Part shown: positions 45,180-55,205 of the stretch, one piece after another | Numbering within the stretch: the first letter of the stretch is position 1 | Layout of the letters: the number at the start of each line of letters is the position of its first letter | NCBI RefSeq assembly: GCF_000272005.1 | Contig: NZ_AKKU01000026.1 | Location: forward strand, 124,001-188,000 | Source: Alishewanella agri BL06 | GTDB taxonomy: Bacteria; Pseudomonadota; Gammaproteobacteria; Enterobacterales; Alteromonadaceae | Direction: 5' to 3' | DNA length: 64,000 nt | Program-made: the position numbers and the translations under genes | Notes under the pieces: generated by a model | Databases searched by the model: none | Seen by the model: the letters and a program-made list of their open reading frames with translations, nothing else | What the model was told of the DNA's origin: nothing

Positions 45180-46196
45180 ATGATGTTAATTCGCCCGATC
45201 CGAGCGAATGATTACCCGGCGCTGTATCAGATGGCAGTGGAATCCGGGCACGGCTTTACCTCGCTGCCGGTAAATGAAGAGCTGCTAATGCGTAAGATTA
45301 GCCGCTCTGAAGCGTCCTTTGCCAAAGCGGTAACCAGTCCCGGCGATGAAGGCTATCTGTTTGTACTGGAAGACAGTGTCACCGGACAGATCTGCGGTAC
45401 CAGCGCACTGGAGGCAGCAGTCGGTTTGGATGATGCCTTCTACCATTATCATCTTGGCAAGGTGGTTCACAGCTCGCGCTCGCTGGGTGTTTACAAGACA
45501 GTAGATATCCTGACGTTATGCAATGATTACACTGGCGTCAGTGAGCTCTGCACACTGTTTTTACGCACGCCATACCGACAAAAGCACAATGGTCGTTTGT
45601 TATCGAAGATGCGCTTTTTATTTCTGGCTGAGTTCCAGCAGCGCTTCGCCGATAAGGTGATTGCCGAGCTACGCGGCGTGTCCGATAGCCAGGGTAATTC
45701 ACCGTTCTGGCAATGGCTACAGGAAAACTTCTTTGCGCTGGATTTTCCAACCGCTGACTATCTGACCGGTATCGGTCAGAAAGAGTTTATCGCAGAGCTG
45801 ATGCCAAAATATCCAATCTATGTCAGTTTACTGAGTAAAGCTGCGCAGCAAGTGATTGGCAAAGTCCATGAGCAAACTCGCCCCGCTCTGGCGTTACTGG
45901 AGTCTGAGGGTTTCGCCTGTCGCGGCTATGTGGATATTTTTGACGCTGGCCCGACGGTCGAGGCCCGGGTAGAGCAAGTGCGCACGGTTCGGGACAGCAA
46001 ACGTTTTCAGGTGCGCATCGGCGAGGTAAGCGGTGGTGAGCCGTGTTTAATTAGTAATACTTCGCTCGCTGGTTTCAGAGCCTGCTGGGCCGAACTGAAT
46101 CTGATGGCAGAGCAAGACTATATTATCATCCCGCCTGCGTTGGCAACGGCACTGAATGTCAGTGCTGACGACTGGGTGCGGGTGAGCAAAATCTAA
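45180..46196 (+). CDS. astA: Arginine N-succinyltransferase AstA
   Basis: First step of the arginine succinyltransferase pathway: succinyl-CoA + arginine to N2-succinylarginine. It has 338 residues. The start MLIRPIRANDYPALYQMA, SRSLGVYKTVDILTLCNDYTG (landmark), FLRTPYRQKHNGRLLSKMRFLF and FPTADYLTGIGQKEFIAELMP are diagnostic for the family. Two ATGs are adjacent; the first is 9 bases after GGAG and is preferred. Followed by astD at 14 bp. astB and astE are not in this window. Confidence 0.96.
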   Translation: MMLIRPIRANDYPALYQMAVESGHGFTSLPVNEELLMRKISRSEASFAKAVTSPGDEGYLFVLEDSVTGQICGTSALEAAVGLDDAFYHYHLGKVVHSSRSLGVYKTVDILTLCNDYTGVSELCTLFLRTPYRQKHNGRLLSKMRFLFLAEFQQRFADKVIAELRGVSDSQGNSPFWQWLQENFFALDFPTADYLTGIGQKEFIAELMPKYPIYVSLLSKAAQQVIGKVHEQTRPALALLESEGFACRGYVDIFDAGPTVEARVEQVRTVRDSKRFQVRIGEVSGGEPCLISNTSLAGFRACWAELNLMAEQDYIIIPPALATALNVSADDWVRVSKI

Positions 46197-46207
46197 CACA
46201 GGAGTAG

Positions 46208-47680
<1,473 letters not shown>

Positions 47681-47688
47681 CCACGGAT

Positions 47689-47718
47689 AAATCGGAGCTA
47701 CGGCTCCGATTTGTTTTC
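47689..47718 (+). terminator. Terminator after astD
   Basis: AAATCGGAGC (47689-47698), a TACG loop, GCTCCGATTT (47703-47712), then GTTTTC. Perfect 10-bp stem with a T-rich tail. Confidence 0.82.
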
Positions 47719-47811
47719 CAGGCAAATATTTGCTTAAATGATTGAAAACCTTTCGCTGTTCGGGCAAGTTATCCGGCAGTCGCTTTTCAGTCAGTGGTGC
47801 ACAGGTACACT

Positions 47812-48162
47812 ATGGTTATTGATAAACCCGGATATGAACACCTGATCCAGTTTCTAACTGAACATCTGGCACTCTTTACTGCAACCGGGCCGGCGGCAGA
47901 CAGTGGTAAAACCATAGGTGTGTTGCTGGAAGAAAAAATCGCTGAACAAATTATCGCTCTCTGTACCCAACATACCGAACTGGAAACCAACCACCGCTCG
48001 CTGATAATCCGCGAAGTCGATGGTATTATGTATGACTTTCAGGAAATCCTTTCTTCGGTGCTGGATAAACCGGCTACCCAACCGCAACAAGATCTGATCT
48101 ATGAGATCGCGTTATTAATCAAAAATCTGTTCGATAACGCCATTGCCGCGTTATTTGACTAA
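47812..48162 (+). CDS. DUF3802 family protein
   Basis: A 116-residue acidic, all-helical cytoplasmic protein from the ATG at 47812; an upstream GTG at 47794 is rejected because the family begins near MVIDKPGYEHLIQFLTEHL. Conserved segments are FEEKIAEQI-like LLEEKIAEQIIALC, REVDGIMYDFQEILS and EIALLIKNLFDNAI. The family is restricted largely to Alteromonadales-like bacteria, often next to the ast genes, with no known function. It lies behind the astD terminator, so it should have its own promoter. Confidence 0.85.
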   Translation: MVIDKPGYEHLIQFLTEHLALFTATGPAADSGKTIGVLLEEKIAEQIIALCTQHTELETNHRSLIIREVDGIMYDFQEILSSVLDKPATQPQQDLIYEIALLIKNLFDNAIAALFD

Positions 48163-48268
48163 GCCGTATCGTCGCTGACGCCTCTTGCTGACGGGGATAA
48201 TTTTGCTGGCCTGTCTGCCCACTTTTCCGTAGAATACTCAGCCTTAAAATTGAGCTGGGGTCAGTCTG

Positions 48269-48679
48269 ATGGAAGCAACCGTAAGCTGGGTAAATAATCT
48301 GACTTTTCTGGGGCGCTCTGGTAGCGGTCATGCCGTGGTGTTTGATGCCGACCGCGACAGTAATACCGCTCCAACGCCAATGGAAATGCTGTTAATGTCT
48401 GCTGGGGCCTGCTCCTCGGTGGATGTGGTCGGGATTTTGCAAAAAGCCCGGCAACAGGTGCAGCACTGTGAAGTACAGCTCTCGGCCGAACGGGCAGAGA
48501 CGGTACCTAAAGTCTTTACCAAACTGCATTTGCATTTTGTGGTAACAGGTACAGATGTCAGTGAAAAGCAGGTTGAGCGGGCCGTTAATCTGTCTGCTGA
48601 AAAATATTGCTCTGTATCGATCATGCTGGCTCAAAGTGTCAAAGTAACGCATTCGTTCAGCATTAAACAGGCTGAATAA
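48269..48679 (+). CDS. yhfA: OsmC family protein YhfA
   Basis: A 136-residue OsmC/Ohr-fold protein of the YhfA subfamily. The two conserved cysteines of the fold are in SAGACSSVDVVGIL and SAEKYCSVSIML. Relatives reduce organic hydroperoxides with lipoyl or thiol partners; YhfA itself has no settled substrate. In enterobacteria yhfA lies between prkB and crp; here speD takes the place next to it and crp is absent. A weak promoter (TAGAAT near 48230) lies upstream. Confidence 0.9.
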   Translation: MEATVSWVNNLTFLGRSGSGHAVVFDADRDSNTAPTPMEMLLMSAGACSSVDVVGILQKARQQVQHCEVQLSAERAETVPKVFTKLHLHFVVTGTDVSEKQVERAVNLSAEKYCSVSIMLAQSVKVTHSFSIKQAE

Positions 48680-48751
48680 TTAGGGTGACTGCAAGGTCAG
48701 GCTGAAAGTTAACTGCGGCGTCTGGTGCGTCGTTAGCGGAGAGCAAAGAAA

Positions 48752-49558
48752 TTGGTTAAGCCTTTTGAAAAACTGAAACTACATGGTTTTAATAACCTGA
48801 CCAAGAGTTTAAGTTTTAGTCTGTACGATATCTGTTATGCCAAAACCGAACAGCATCGGCAGGAATATATTGAATATATTGATGAGCAATACAATGCGGA
48901 TCGCCTGACTGATATCCTGACTGAAGTGGTGGATATTATCGGCGCCAATATATTGAATATCGCCCGGCAGGACTATGATCCGCAAGGTGCCAGCGTCACC
49001 ATTCTGGTTAGTGAAGAGCCGGTATTAATCGATCCGGATAATTCAGAAAACCCCGGGCCGCGGCCGGATGCCGTAGTGGCGCATCTGGATAAAAGTCATA
49101 TTTGTGTTCATACCTACCCGGAAGTGCACCCGCATGATGGCATCTGTACTTTCCGCGCGGATATCGAAGTATCTACCTGCGGTATTATTTCACCATTAAA
49201 GGCGCTGAATTTTCTGATCCACAGTTTTGAATCGGATGTGGTGACAATTGACTATCGGGTACGGGGTTTTACCCGCGATGTCAGTGGTACTAAGCATTAT
49301 ATCGATCATCCGATTACCTCAATCCAGAACTTTATGGATGAAGACACGAAGAAAGCGTTCCAGATGATCGACGTTAACGTCTATCAGGAAAACCTGTTCC
49401 ATACCAAGATGATGCTAAAAGAAGGGGATTTAAATAATTACCTGTTTGGTATGGGTACCGACTCGATGACGCCGGAAGAGCAGAAGCAAATCACGAAAAA
49501 AGTATTTCGTGAAATCAAAGAAATCTTTTACGGTCGTAATCTGCCTGAAGTGAAATAA
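48752..49558 (+). CDS. speD: S-adenosylmethionine decarboxylase SpeD proenzyme
   Basis: Makes decarboxylated S-adenosylmethionine, the aminopropyl donor for spermidine. It has 268 residues of the long enterobacterial type (264 in E. coli). Self-cleavage between Lys114 and Ser115 in [14 protein letters not shown] generates the pyruvoyl cofactor. The start [20 protein letters not shown] and [20 protein letters not shown] are highly conserved. The start codon is TTG with GGAG ten bases upstream, which may limit expression. speE is not adjacent. A strong terminator follows. Confidence 0.96.
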   Translation: MVKPFEKLKLHGFNNLTKSLSFSLYDICYAKTEQHRQEYIEYIDEQYNADRLTDILTEVVDIIGANILNIARQDYDPQGASVTILVSEEPVLIDPDNSENPGPRPDAVVAHLDKSHICVHTYPEVHPHDGICTFRADIEVSTCGIISPLKALNFLIHSFESDVVTIDYRVRGFTRDVSGTKHYIDHPITSIQNFMDEDTKKAFQMIDVNVYQENLFHTKMMLKEGDLNNYLFGMGTDSMTPEEQKQITKKVFREIKEIFYGRNLPEVK

Positions 49559-49578
49559 CGGTATTAGCTTACCGCCTG

Positions 49579-49610
49579 ACAGCCAGCGTTATGCTGGCTG
49601 TTCTATTTTT
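49579..49610 (+). terminator. Terminator after speD
   Basis: ACAGCCAGC (49579-49587), a GTTAT loop, GCTGGCTGT (49593-49601) and TCTATTTTT. It separates speD from convergent prkB. Confidence 0.85.
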
Positions 49611-49615
49611 AAGAT

Positions 49616-50512
49616 TTAAATATTAAACAATGAGCCCTGGCCGCGGGCTTCCCGTCTTTTCTGCATCAGTGCTTCAATCAGTGGCGTTAGGATCAGCTCC
49701 ATCGCCAGCCCCATCTTGCCTCCGGGCACGACCAAAGTGTTAACCCGCGACATAAAGGCACCGTCAATCATTTGCAGATAGTACGGGAAATCTACATGTT
49801 TGATACCGCGAAAACGGATCACCACAAAGCTTTCATCCAATGACGGGATGTCTTTGGCACTGAACGGGTTTGAGGTATCAACGGTGGGTACCCGCTGAAA
49901 GTTGATATGAGTGCGCGAGAACTGCGGTGTAATATGGTTAAAGTAATCTTCCATACTGCGTACTATGCTGGCTTGTACAGCTTCGCGGCTGTGGCCGCGT
50001 TCCGACGTATCGCGGATAATTTTCTGAATCCATTCCAGATTGACGATCGGCACCATACCAATCAGCAAGTCGACATGCTGGGCGACATTATGTTGTTCTG
50101 TCACTGCGGCGCCATGTAAGCCTTCGTAAAACAGCAGATCGGTATTTGGCCGCAGGTCTTGCCAGGGCGTAAAGGTACCCGGTAGTTGATTATAGGGCAC
50201 GGCTTCGTCAAAGGTATGCAGGTAATGACGGATGCGGCCGGTGCCATTTTCCGCATAGCTGGCAAAGAAGTTTTCCAGCGCACCAAAATCATTGGCTTCA
50301 GCGCCAAAGTAGCTGATATGCCGTCCCTCTTCCTTTGCTTTGCGCACTGCCACATCCATTTCTGGCCGGCTGTAGCGGTGAAAACAATCGCCCTCAACAA
50401 AGGCGGCGTCGATGCCGAGGGTACGGAAAATATGTTTAAACGCATTACTGGTGGTGGTGGTGCCGGCACCGGAGGAACCGGTGACGGCAATAATTGGATT
50501 TTTGTGTGACAT
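49616..50512 (-). CDS. prkB: Phosphoribulokinase-like protein PrkB
   Basis: A 298-residue class I (proteobacterial) phosphoribulokinase homologue. The P-loop is VTGSSGAGTTTTSNAF. VEGDCFHRYSRPEMD, YFGAEANDFGALENFF and LLFYEGLHGAAVTE carry catalytic Asp and Walker B residues, and the end MELILTPLIEALM is typical. In Calvin-cycle bacteria this enzyme makes ribulose-1,5-bisphosphate. This gene lies beside yhfA, as in E. coli and many heterotrophs without RuBisCO, where its role is unresolved. No RuBisCO genes are in the window. Confidence 0.93.
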   Translation of the reverse strand: MSHKNPIIAVTGSSGAGTTTTSNAFKHIFRTLGIDAAFVEGDCFHRYSRPEMDVAVRKAKEEGRHISYFGAEANDFGALENFFASYAENGTGRIRHYLHTFDEAVPYNQLPGTFTPWQDLRPNTDLLFYEGLHGAAVTEQHNVAQHVDLLIGMVPIVNLEWIQKIIRDTSERGHSREAVQASIVRSMEDYFNHITPQFSRTHINFQRVPTVDTSNPFSAKDIPSLDESFVVIRFRGIKHVDFPYYLQMIDGAFMSRVNTLVVPGGKMGLAMELILTPLIEALMQKRREARGQGSLFNI

Positions 50513-50648
50513 AAGGCATACCTTAAGCTGAACTGAAAAGTACCTTAGCGGATCCTGAGGTCATTACGCAACCTGCCTTTTTGTTGATCCGAAATAGCTG
50601 TGCCGAGTACAAGCTGGTATCACAGAGCGTCTAACAGGAGAAATTCGC

Positions 50649-51041
50649 ATGTCTGGCATCTTATTGCCGCTATTGATTATTGCTTTTTTGCCTTACCTGG
50701 CCAAGCTACCTTTGGTTTGGGCAATGCAGCGGGCCGGTGGCTACAACAACCATTATCCGCGGCAGCAACAAAGCCAACTCACTGGTTTCGGTCAGCGCTG
50801 CACGGCAGCGCACTACAATAGCTTTGAAGCGCTGGCGTTCTTTAGTGTCGCAGTATTGATGGTGATCGCAGTGGGGCAGGTCAGTGACACCATGCAGTTG
50901 TTAGCCTGGAGCTTTGTCGCGTGTCGGGTGGCGTACTTATTTTGTTATTGGCTAGACTGGGCAACCGCGCGCAGCCTGATTTGGCTGGCCTCAATGGCCA
51001 GTGCCATCAGCCTGATGCTGCTGGCACTGGGGAGTATTTAA
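50649..51041 (+). CDS. MAPEG family membrane protein
   Basis: A 130-residue protein with four predicted membrane helices (about 3-25, 54-78, 80-100, 106-128) in the MAPEG fold. The YNSFEALAFFSVAVL segment is the family signature with the conserved Glu after helix 1. MAPEG members handle glutathione or eicosanoids in eukaryotes; bacterial members such as YecN-like proteins lack a known substrate. AACAGGAGAAATTCGC before the ATG is a strong Shine-Dalgarno. Its stop codon shares TTAA with the convergent nuclease gene. Confidence 0.88.
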   Translation: MSGILLPLLIIAFLPYLAKLPLVWAMQRAGGYNNHYPRQQQSQLTGFGQRCTAAHYNSFEALAFFSVAVLMVIAVGQVSDTMQLLAWSFVACRVAYLFCYWLDWATARSLIWLASMASAISLMLLALGSI

Positions 51042-52813
51042 AAGCGGAAGGTCGCTAAGATCGGATCGTGATCAGAGGAACGATAGGGCAGCGGGGCAAA
51101 TAATTGCTCTCGCTGACTGGCCGGTTTAAAGCGGGTGCTGTAATCCAGTAGGACTGGCTCATCGGCATTAATCGGCCAATGTGTAAAGCTCACCAGTTTT
51201 CCGGCCAGCGCCGGGGTGGTTAGCAGGTGGTCCAGCGAGCCACTCTGGCCGCGAAACACGAACGAGTAAGAGTCGGCTTTACCATCGTCCAGATACTGCC
51301 AGCCCTGCTGTTCAAACCAGCGGATCGGATCTTCCTGCCGGTAGGCATTAAAATCACCCATAATCACCTGATAGTCGGTATTCACACCGGTTGGCTGAGT
51401 TGCCAACCAGCTGTGCATTGCTGCCGCCGCTTCCAACCGGGCGGCATTCCAGCACGCCTGACCATCCCCCTGATCGCGTTGTAACAGATAATCGCTACTG
51501 CCGCGCCTTGGGCAGCTACCTTTGGATTTGAAATGATTAATGGTGACAGTTACCAGTTCGCCCGAGGCAGTATGACGGAAACTTTGTGCCAGAGGCGGGC
51601 GATGCAGACGGGTAAAGGGGGCTGCCGTTTGCGTTGCCGCCTGCCCTTCGGCGCTAACCCGACTTGGGCGATAAAAAATACCCACTTTAATATCGTCACC
51701 GCCCGGGGTTACCGGTGCGATCACTTGTTGGTAAGGTTCGCTACTGCGCGCATTAAGCGCCGCCAGCAAGGTCGCACTGGCACTGCCATCAGCATAGCCA
51801 TTATTTTCCAGTTCTAACAAACCGATAATATCCGCATCCAACGCCAACAGGGCGGCCACCAGTTTCTCCTGTTGACGCTGCAGTTCAGTCGGATTACGGG
51901 CACCACGACGGGTTGGAAAGGCTTCAGCCTGGCCATGACCGGTAAAAAAGTTCAGCACATTGTAGCTCGCTATGCGTAGCTCATTGGTTGCTGTTTTTGC
52001 CGGCGCTTCAGGTCTGGGGTTGTTGCTAACAAAAGTCGGTTTGGCGGTAGGCAGCAAACGATAGCCGCGCTCATCCTGATGCAGAATACCTTCAATGTTT
52101 AACACCTGATCGCCCACTCTCAGCGTTTGATAAGCGCTAAGACTGGGATCCGGATAGGGCAGCGGATCAGGATTCTGGCGATAGCTGCCATCATCCAGCA
52201 AGATGCTCCGTCTGGTATAGTCCGCCGCCAGCTGCTGCGCCGCTGCACCGGGTGCTACCACCTGGGTCGGAACCATTAAGCGCTGATCGGCCAACATCAG
52301 CTCGCCATAGCGGCCAAGATTAAAACTGTCGGTCACGACCAGCGGTTGCTCGATCCGCAGCCACATCCCTTCGTAAGCTTCCCAGCTCAGCTCTGGCGGC
52401 AGCGGTAAGGTCAGCCTTACTGGCTTTGTTTCGCCGCTGCCACAGGTATCGAGCACTGTGGCATCGATCAGGCTGGTCAGCTGCTCAACCTCTGCCACCG
52501 TGCCGCTTAGTTGTAGGATTTGACCACTTTGATACTGTTGCGCGTTAGCTAAAGCAACAAAAATGGCCTCGGCGGTTAGCGGATCCTGATCCGGACTCAG
52601 GCTCTGTATCATCAGACCGGGCAGAGGACCATCGGCATATACCACGCCCAACACCATCCCCTGGATGGTTACTGTTTTGCCAAGCAGCGGGCTTTCTTCA
52701 CCCTGGCCCTGAATTTGCGCAATACTGTGTGTTACTGACTGACAAGTCAGCGGTGCCTGTTGACAGCCAGCTGTTAAAGCGCCGGCAACGACAAGCCATA
52801 AAAATTTATACAT
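51038..52813 (-). CDS. ExeM/NucH-type extracellular nuclease, predicted lipoprotein
   Basis: A 591-residue protein with lipobox LTAGC (Cys17). The N-terminal part (about 25-270) holds an OB-fold/lamin-tail-like nucleic-acid-binding module repeated twice. The C-terminal part (about 285-591) is an endonuclease/exonuclease/phosphatase domain with RIASYNVLNFF, LLELENNGYADG, VTINHFKSKG, VIMGDFNAYRQEDPI and SSDHDPILATF motifs. Related Shewanella and Vibrio enzymes degrade extracellular DNA in biofilms. The predicted lipid anchor would keep this one at the cell surface or outer membrane. The start lies 15 bp behind the purD terminator. Confidence 0.9.
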   Translation of the reverse strand: MYKFLWLVVAGALTAGCQQAPLTCQSVTHSIAQIQGQGEESPLLGKTVTIQGMVLGVVYADGPLPGLMIQSLSPDQDPLTAEAIFVALANAQQYQSGQILQLSGTVAEVEQLTSLIDATVLDTCGSGETKPVRLTLPLPPELSWEAYEGMWLRIEQPLVVTDSFNLGRYGELMLADQRLMVPTQVVAPGAAAQQLAADYTRRSILLDDGSYRQNPDPLPYPDPSLSAYQTLRVGDQVLNIEGILHQDERGYRLLPTAKPTFVSNNPRPEAPAKTATNELRIASYNVLNFFTGHGQAEAFPTRRGARNPTELQRQQEKLVAALLALDADIIGLLELENNGYADGSASATLLAALNARSSEPYQQVIAPVTPGGDDIKVGIFYRPSRVSAEGQAATQTAAPFTRLHRPPLAQSFRHTASGELVTVTINHFKSKGSCPRRGSSDYLLQRDQGDGQACWNAARLEAAAAMHSWLATQPTGVNTDYQVIMGDFNAYRQEDPIRWFEQQGWQYLDDGKADSYSFVFRGQSGSLDHLLTTPALAGKLVSFTHWPINADEPVLLDYSTRFKPASQREQLFAPLPYRSSDHDPILATFRF

Positions 52814-52827
52814 ATTGGATGTCCGAT

Positions 52828-52852
52828 AAAAAAAGGTGCCGCAGCACCTTTT
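52828..52852 (-). terminator. Terminator after purD
   Basis: On the minus strand AAAAGGTGC, a TGCG loop, GCACCTTTT and a continuing T run (about seven T). It lies between purD and the nuclease gene. Confidence 0.85.
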
Positions 52853-52869
52853 GCACCAATGTTTAAATG

Positions 52870-54159
52870 TTATTGCTGCTGTTCACGTGCCACAGCCCGA
52901 TAACCAATGTCGGTGCGGTAATACAGCTGCTCCCAGCTAATCGCCGCCGCCAGTTTATAAGCCGCTTGTTGCGCGGCGGTGACAGTATCACCCAGCGCAG
53001 TCGCACACAGTACCCGGCCACCGTTCGTCAGCACCTGACCGTCTTTCAGTTCAGTACCGGCGTGGAATACTTTACCCGGCAAGGTCGCAGCTTGTTCCAG
53101 CCCGCTAATAACCTTGCCTTTAGCATAGGTATCCGGATAACCACCAGCGGCCAGAACCACACCCACTGCGGCCTGTGGATTGAAGTCAAGCTGCATTTGA
53201 TCCAGTTTACCGTCCACCGCAGCCTGACACAGCGCCACCAGATCCGACTGCAGCCGCAGCATAATCGGCTGCGTTTCCGGATCGCCAAAGCGGCAGTTAA
53301 ATTCGAGTACTTTTGCCGAGCCATCCGGCGCAATCATCAGACCGGCATACAGGAAGCCGGTAAACACATTACCCTCGGCGGCCATACCGCGGACGGTCGG
53401 ATAAATCACCTGTTGCATTACCCAGTCGTGTACTTGGGGGGTAACCACTGGTGCCGGCGAGTACGCGCCCATACCACCGGTATTCGGCCCTTTGTCAGCA
53501 TTATCACGGGCCTTATGATCCTGTGACGAGGCGAAGGCCAGCGCATGTTGACCATCAACCATCACGATAAAGGACGCTTCTTCACCGGTCAGGAATTCTT
53601 CAATCACTACGCGGCTGCCGGCATCACCAAATTTATTGCCACTGAGCATATCGTCGATCGCGGCAAAGGCTTCGGCTTCCGTTTGGGCGATAATCACACC
53701 TTTGCCTGCGGCCAGACCATCGGCTTTAATTACGATAGGCGTGCCTAAACGGCGCACATAGTCTTTTGCAGCGCTAATGTCAGTAAAGTTCTGGTAAGCG
53801 GCGGTTGGGATCTGATGCCGGGCTAAAAAGTCCTTCGCAAAAGCTTTGGAGCTTTCCAACTGCGCGGCTGCCTGAGTTGGGCCGAAAATCGCCAGTCCGG
53901 CGGCACGGAATTTATCCACCACACCTTTTGCCAGCGGCGCTTCCGGACCAACGATAGTTAGCGCGATCTGCTCTTGCTGAGCAAAGGCCAGCAAGGCATC
54001 AACATCATCTGCGGCAATGGCCACATTATGTAAATTGCTTTCCAGTGCCGTACCAGCATTCCCCGGTGCTACAAACACCTGAGTGACCAGCGGCGATTGC
54101 GCCGCTTTCCAGGCCAGAGCATGTTCGCGACCACCACCACCTATTACCATTACTTTCAT
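52870..54159 (-). CDS. purD: Phosphoribosylamine--glycine ligase PurD
   Basis: Second step of purine synthesis, an ATP-grasp ligase of 429 residues. The start MKVMVIGGGGREHALAWK is canonical. The ATP-grasp region includes PIVIKADGLAAGKGVIIAQT, ASFIVMVDG and FNCRFGDPETQ (metal ligands). HDHKARDN-like SSQDHKARDNADKGPNTGGMGAYSP, listed as a landmark, binds phosphoribosylamine. In many gammaproteobacteria purD follows purH; here the upstream gene is an exported methyltransferase-like protein, 33 bp away, possibly co-transcribed. Confidence 0.97.
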   Translation of the reverse strand: MKVMVIGGGGREHALAWKAAQSPLVTQVFVAPGNAGTALESNLHNVAIAADDVDALLAFAQQEQIALTIVGPEAPLAKGVVDKFRAAGLAIFGPTQAAAQLESSKAFAKDFLARHQIPTAAYQNFTDISAAKDYVRRLGTPIVIKADGLAAGKGVIIAQTEAEAFAAIDDMLSGNKFGDAGSRVVIEEFLTGEEASFIVMVDGQHALAFASSQDHKARDNADKGPNTGGMGAYSPAPVVTPQVHDWVMQQVIYPTVRGMAAEGNVFTGFLYAGLMIAPDGSAKVLEFNCRFGDPETQPIMLRLQSDLVALCQAAVDGKLDQMQLDFNPQAAVGVVLAAGGYPDTYAKGKVISGLEQAATLPGKVFHAGTELKDGQVLTNGGRVLCATALGDTVTAAQQAAYKLAAAISWEQLYYRTDIGYRAVAREQQQ

Positions 54160-54192
54160 CAGTTTTTCCGTTTTTAGTCAGGACGCCCGACA

Positions 54193-55035
54193 TCAGGGCG
54201 TAGCAGGTTTCCGAAACTTCAGGGTCATGCGGTCACTTTCACCGATGGCCAAATATTTTTCCCGATCCTGATCACCCAGTCGCAGACTAGGCGGCAAGGT
54301 CCAGACCCCGTTAGGGTGATCTGCCGTATCTTTAGGGTTCGCATTAATCTCACTGCGCGCTTCCAGCGTAAAGCCAGCCTGTTCTGCCAGTTTAATGGTC
54401 AGACTTTCCGGCATATAGCCGCTGCGGGTCCAGTCGCTGTCAAGCTTACTTTCAGGTAAACGGTGTTCGACGATACCGAGCACACCACCAGGCTTTAAAG
54501 CGGTATAAAAATGGGCAAAGGCGGTCAACATCGCTTCTTCACCGCCGGCAATATACCAGTTGTGCAGGTTGCGGAAAGTCAGCACCACATCTGCGCTGCC
54601 AGCAGGCGCAATTTCTACGCCGGGACGGGGAGCGAACTCGGTGACCCTAACTTTGCTGTAGGCTGGATCGGTGGCCAGCTTTTCAATAAAGGCCTGCCGG
54701 CTACGTTGGCCATAACCTTCTGCGCTGGCCGGGAAATGGGCAGCGTAATAAATACCCTCTTCCGCCAGCAGCGGGGCCAGAATTTCGGTATACCAGCCGG
54801 CACCCGGGGAAATTTCTACCACCGTGGCTTGCGGCGTTATCTCAAAAAACTGCAGTGTCGGCAGCGGATTGCGATATTGGTCGCGCGCAACATTAGCGGC
54901 AGAGCGCAAAGGGTTGTTATTGACGGCCTGTTCAATGCTGGCTGCGGGGGTGGTTGCAACCACTGCAGATGACAGTAACAGGCTGCTTAACAGCAGGGTA
55001 GGACGACTCAGAACACGGCTCAGTTGGGTTAACAT
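54193..55035 (-). CDS. Exported methyltransferase-like protein (COG4798 type)
   Basis: A 280-residue protein from the ATG at 55035, which has AAGGAG six bases upstream; a TTG three bases earlier also exists. Residues 1-33 form a signal peptide (LLLSSLLLSSAVVATTPAAS). The mature protein has a class I methyltransferase fold: motif I VVEISPGAGWYTEIL, a DVVLTFRNLHNWYI motif IV region and KPGGVLGIVEHRLPE. S-adenosylmethionine is not normally found in the periplasm, so whether it is an active methyltransferase is open. It lies between purD and trmJ, where many relatives have suhB. Confidence 0.82.
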   Translation of the reverse strand: MLTQLSRVLSRPTLLLSSLLLSSAVVATTPAASIEQAVNNNPLRSAANVARDQYRNPLPTLQFFEITPQATVVEISPGAGWYTEILAPLLAEEGIYYAAHFPASAEGYGQRSRQAFIEKLATDPAYSKVRVTEFAPRPGVEIAPAGSADVVLTFRNLHNWYIAGGEEAMLTAFAHFYTALKPGGVLGIVEHRLPESKLDSDWTRSGYMPESLTIKLAEQAGFTLEARSEINANPKDTADHPNGVWTLPPSLRLGDQDREKYLAIGESDRMTLKFRKPATP

Positions 55036-55148
55036 CAACAGCTCCTTCTAAAAGTGGCGATAGTTTAGCAAAGCAGCCGTCGAAATGCAGCGGCTTTTGG
55101 CAATGGCTTACTTCTGACGATTTGGGTGGCTAGACTGCTAAATTTCAA

Positions 55149-55177
55149 TCTACAATACCCAATGGCTATGTTAGAAT
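55149..55177 (+). promoter_or_regulatory. Candidate promoter of trmJ-cysE
   Basis: An extended -10, TG-T-TAGAAT (55172-55177), with a weak -35 TCTACA (55149-55154) at 17 bp. Confidence 0.5.
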
Positions 55178-55205
55178 AGCCGACCTTTTTAGTGCAGGTT
55201 GTCCT

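Noticed and set aside
52867-53526. A 219-codon open frame antisense to purD
   Set aside because: purD is complete and canonical on the other strand; the composition of the antisense frame is typical of shadow frames.
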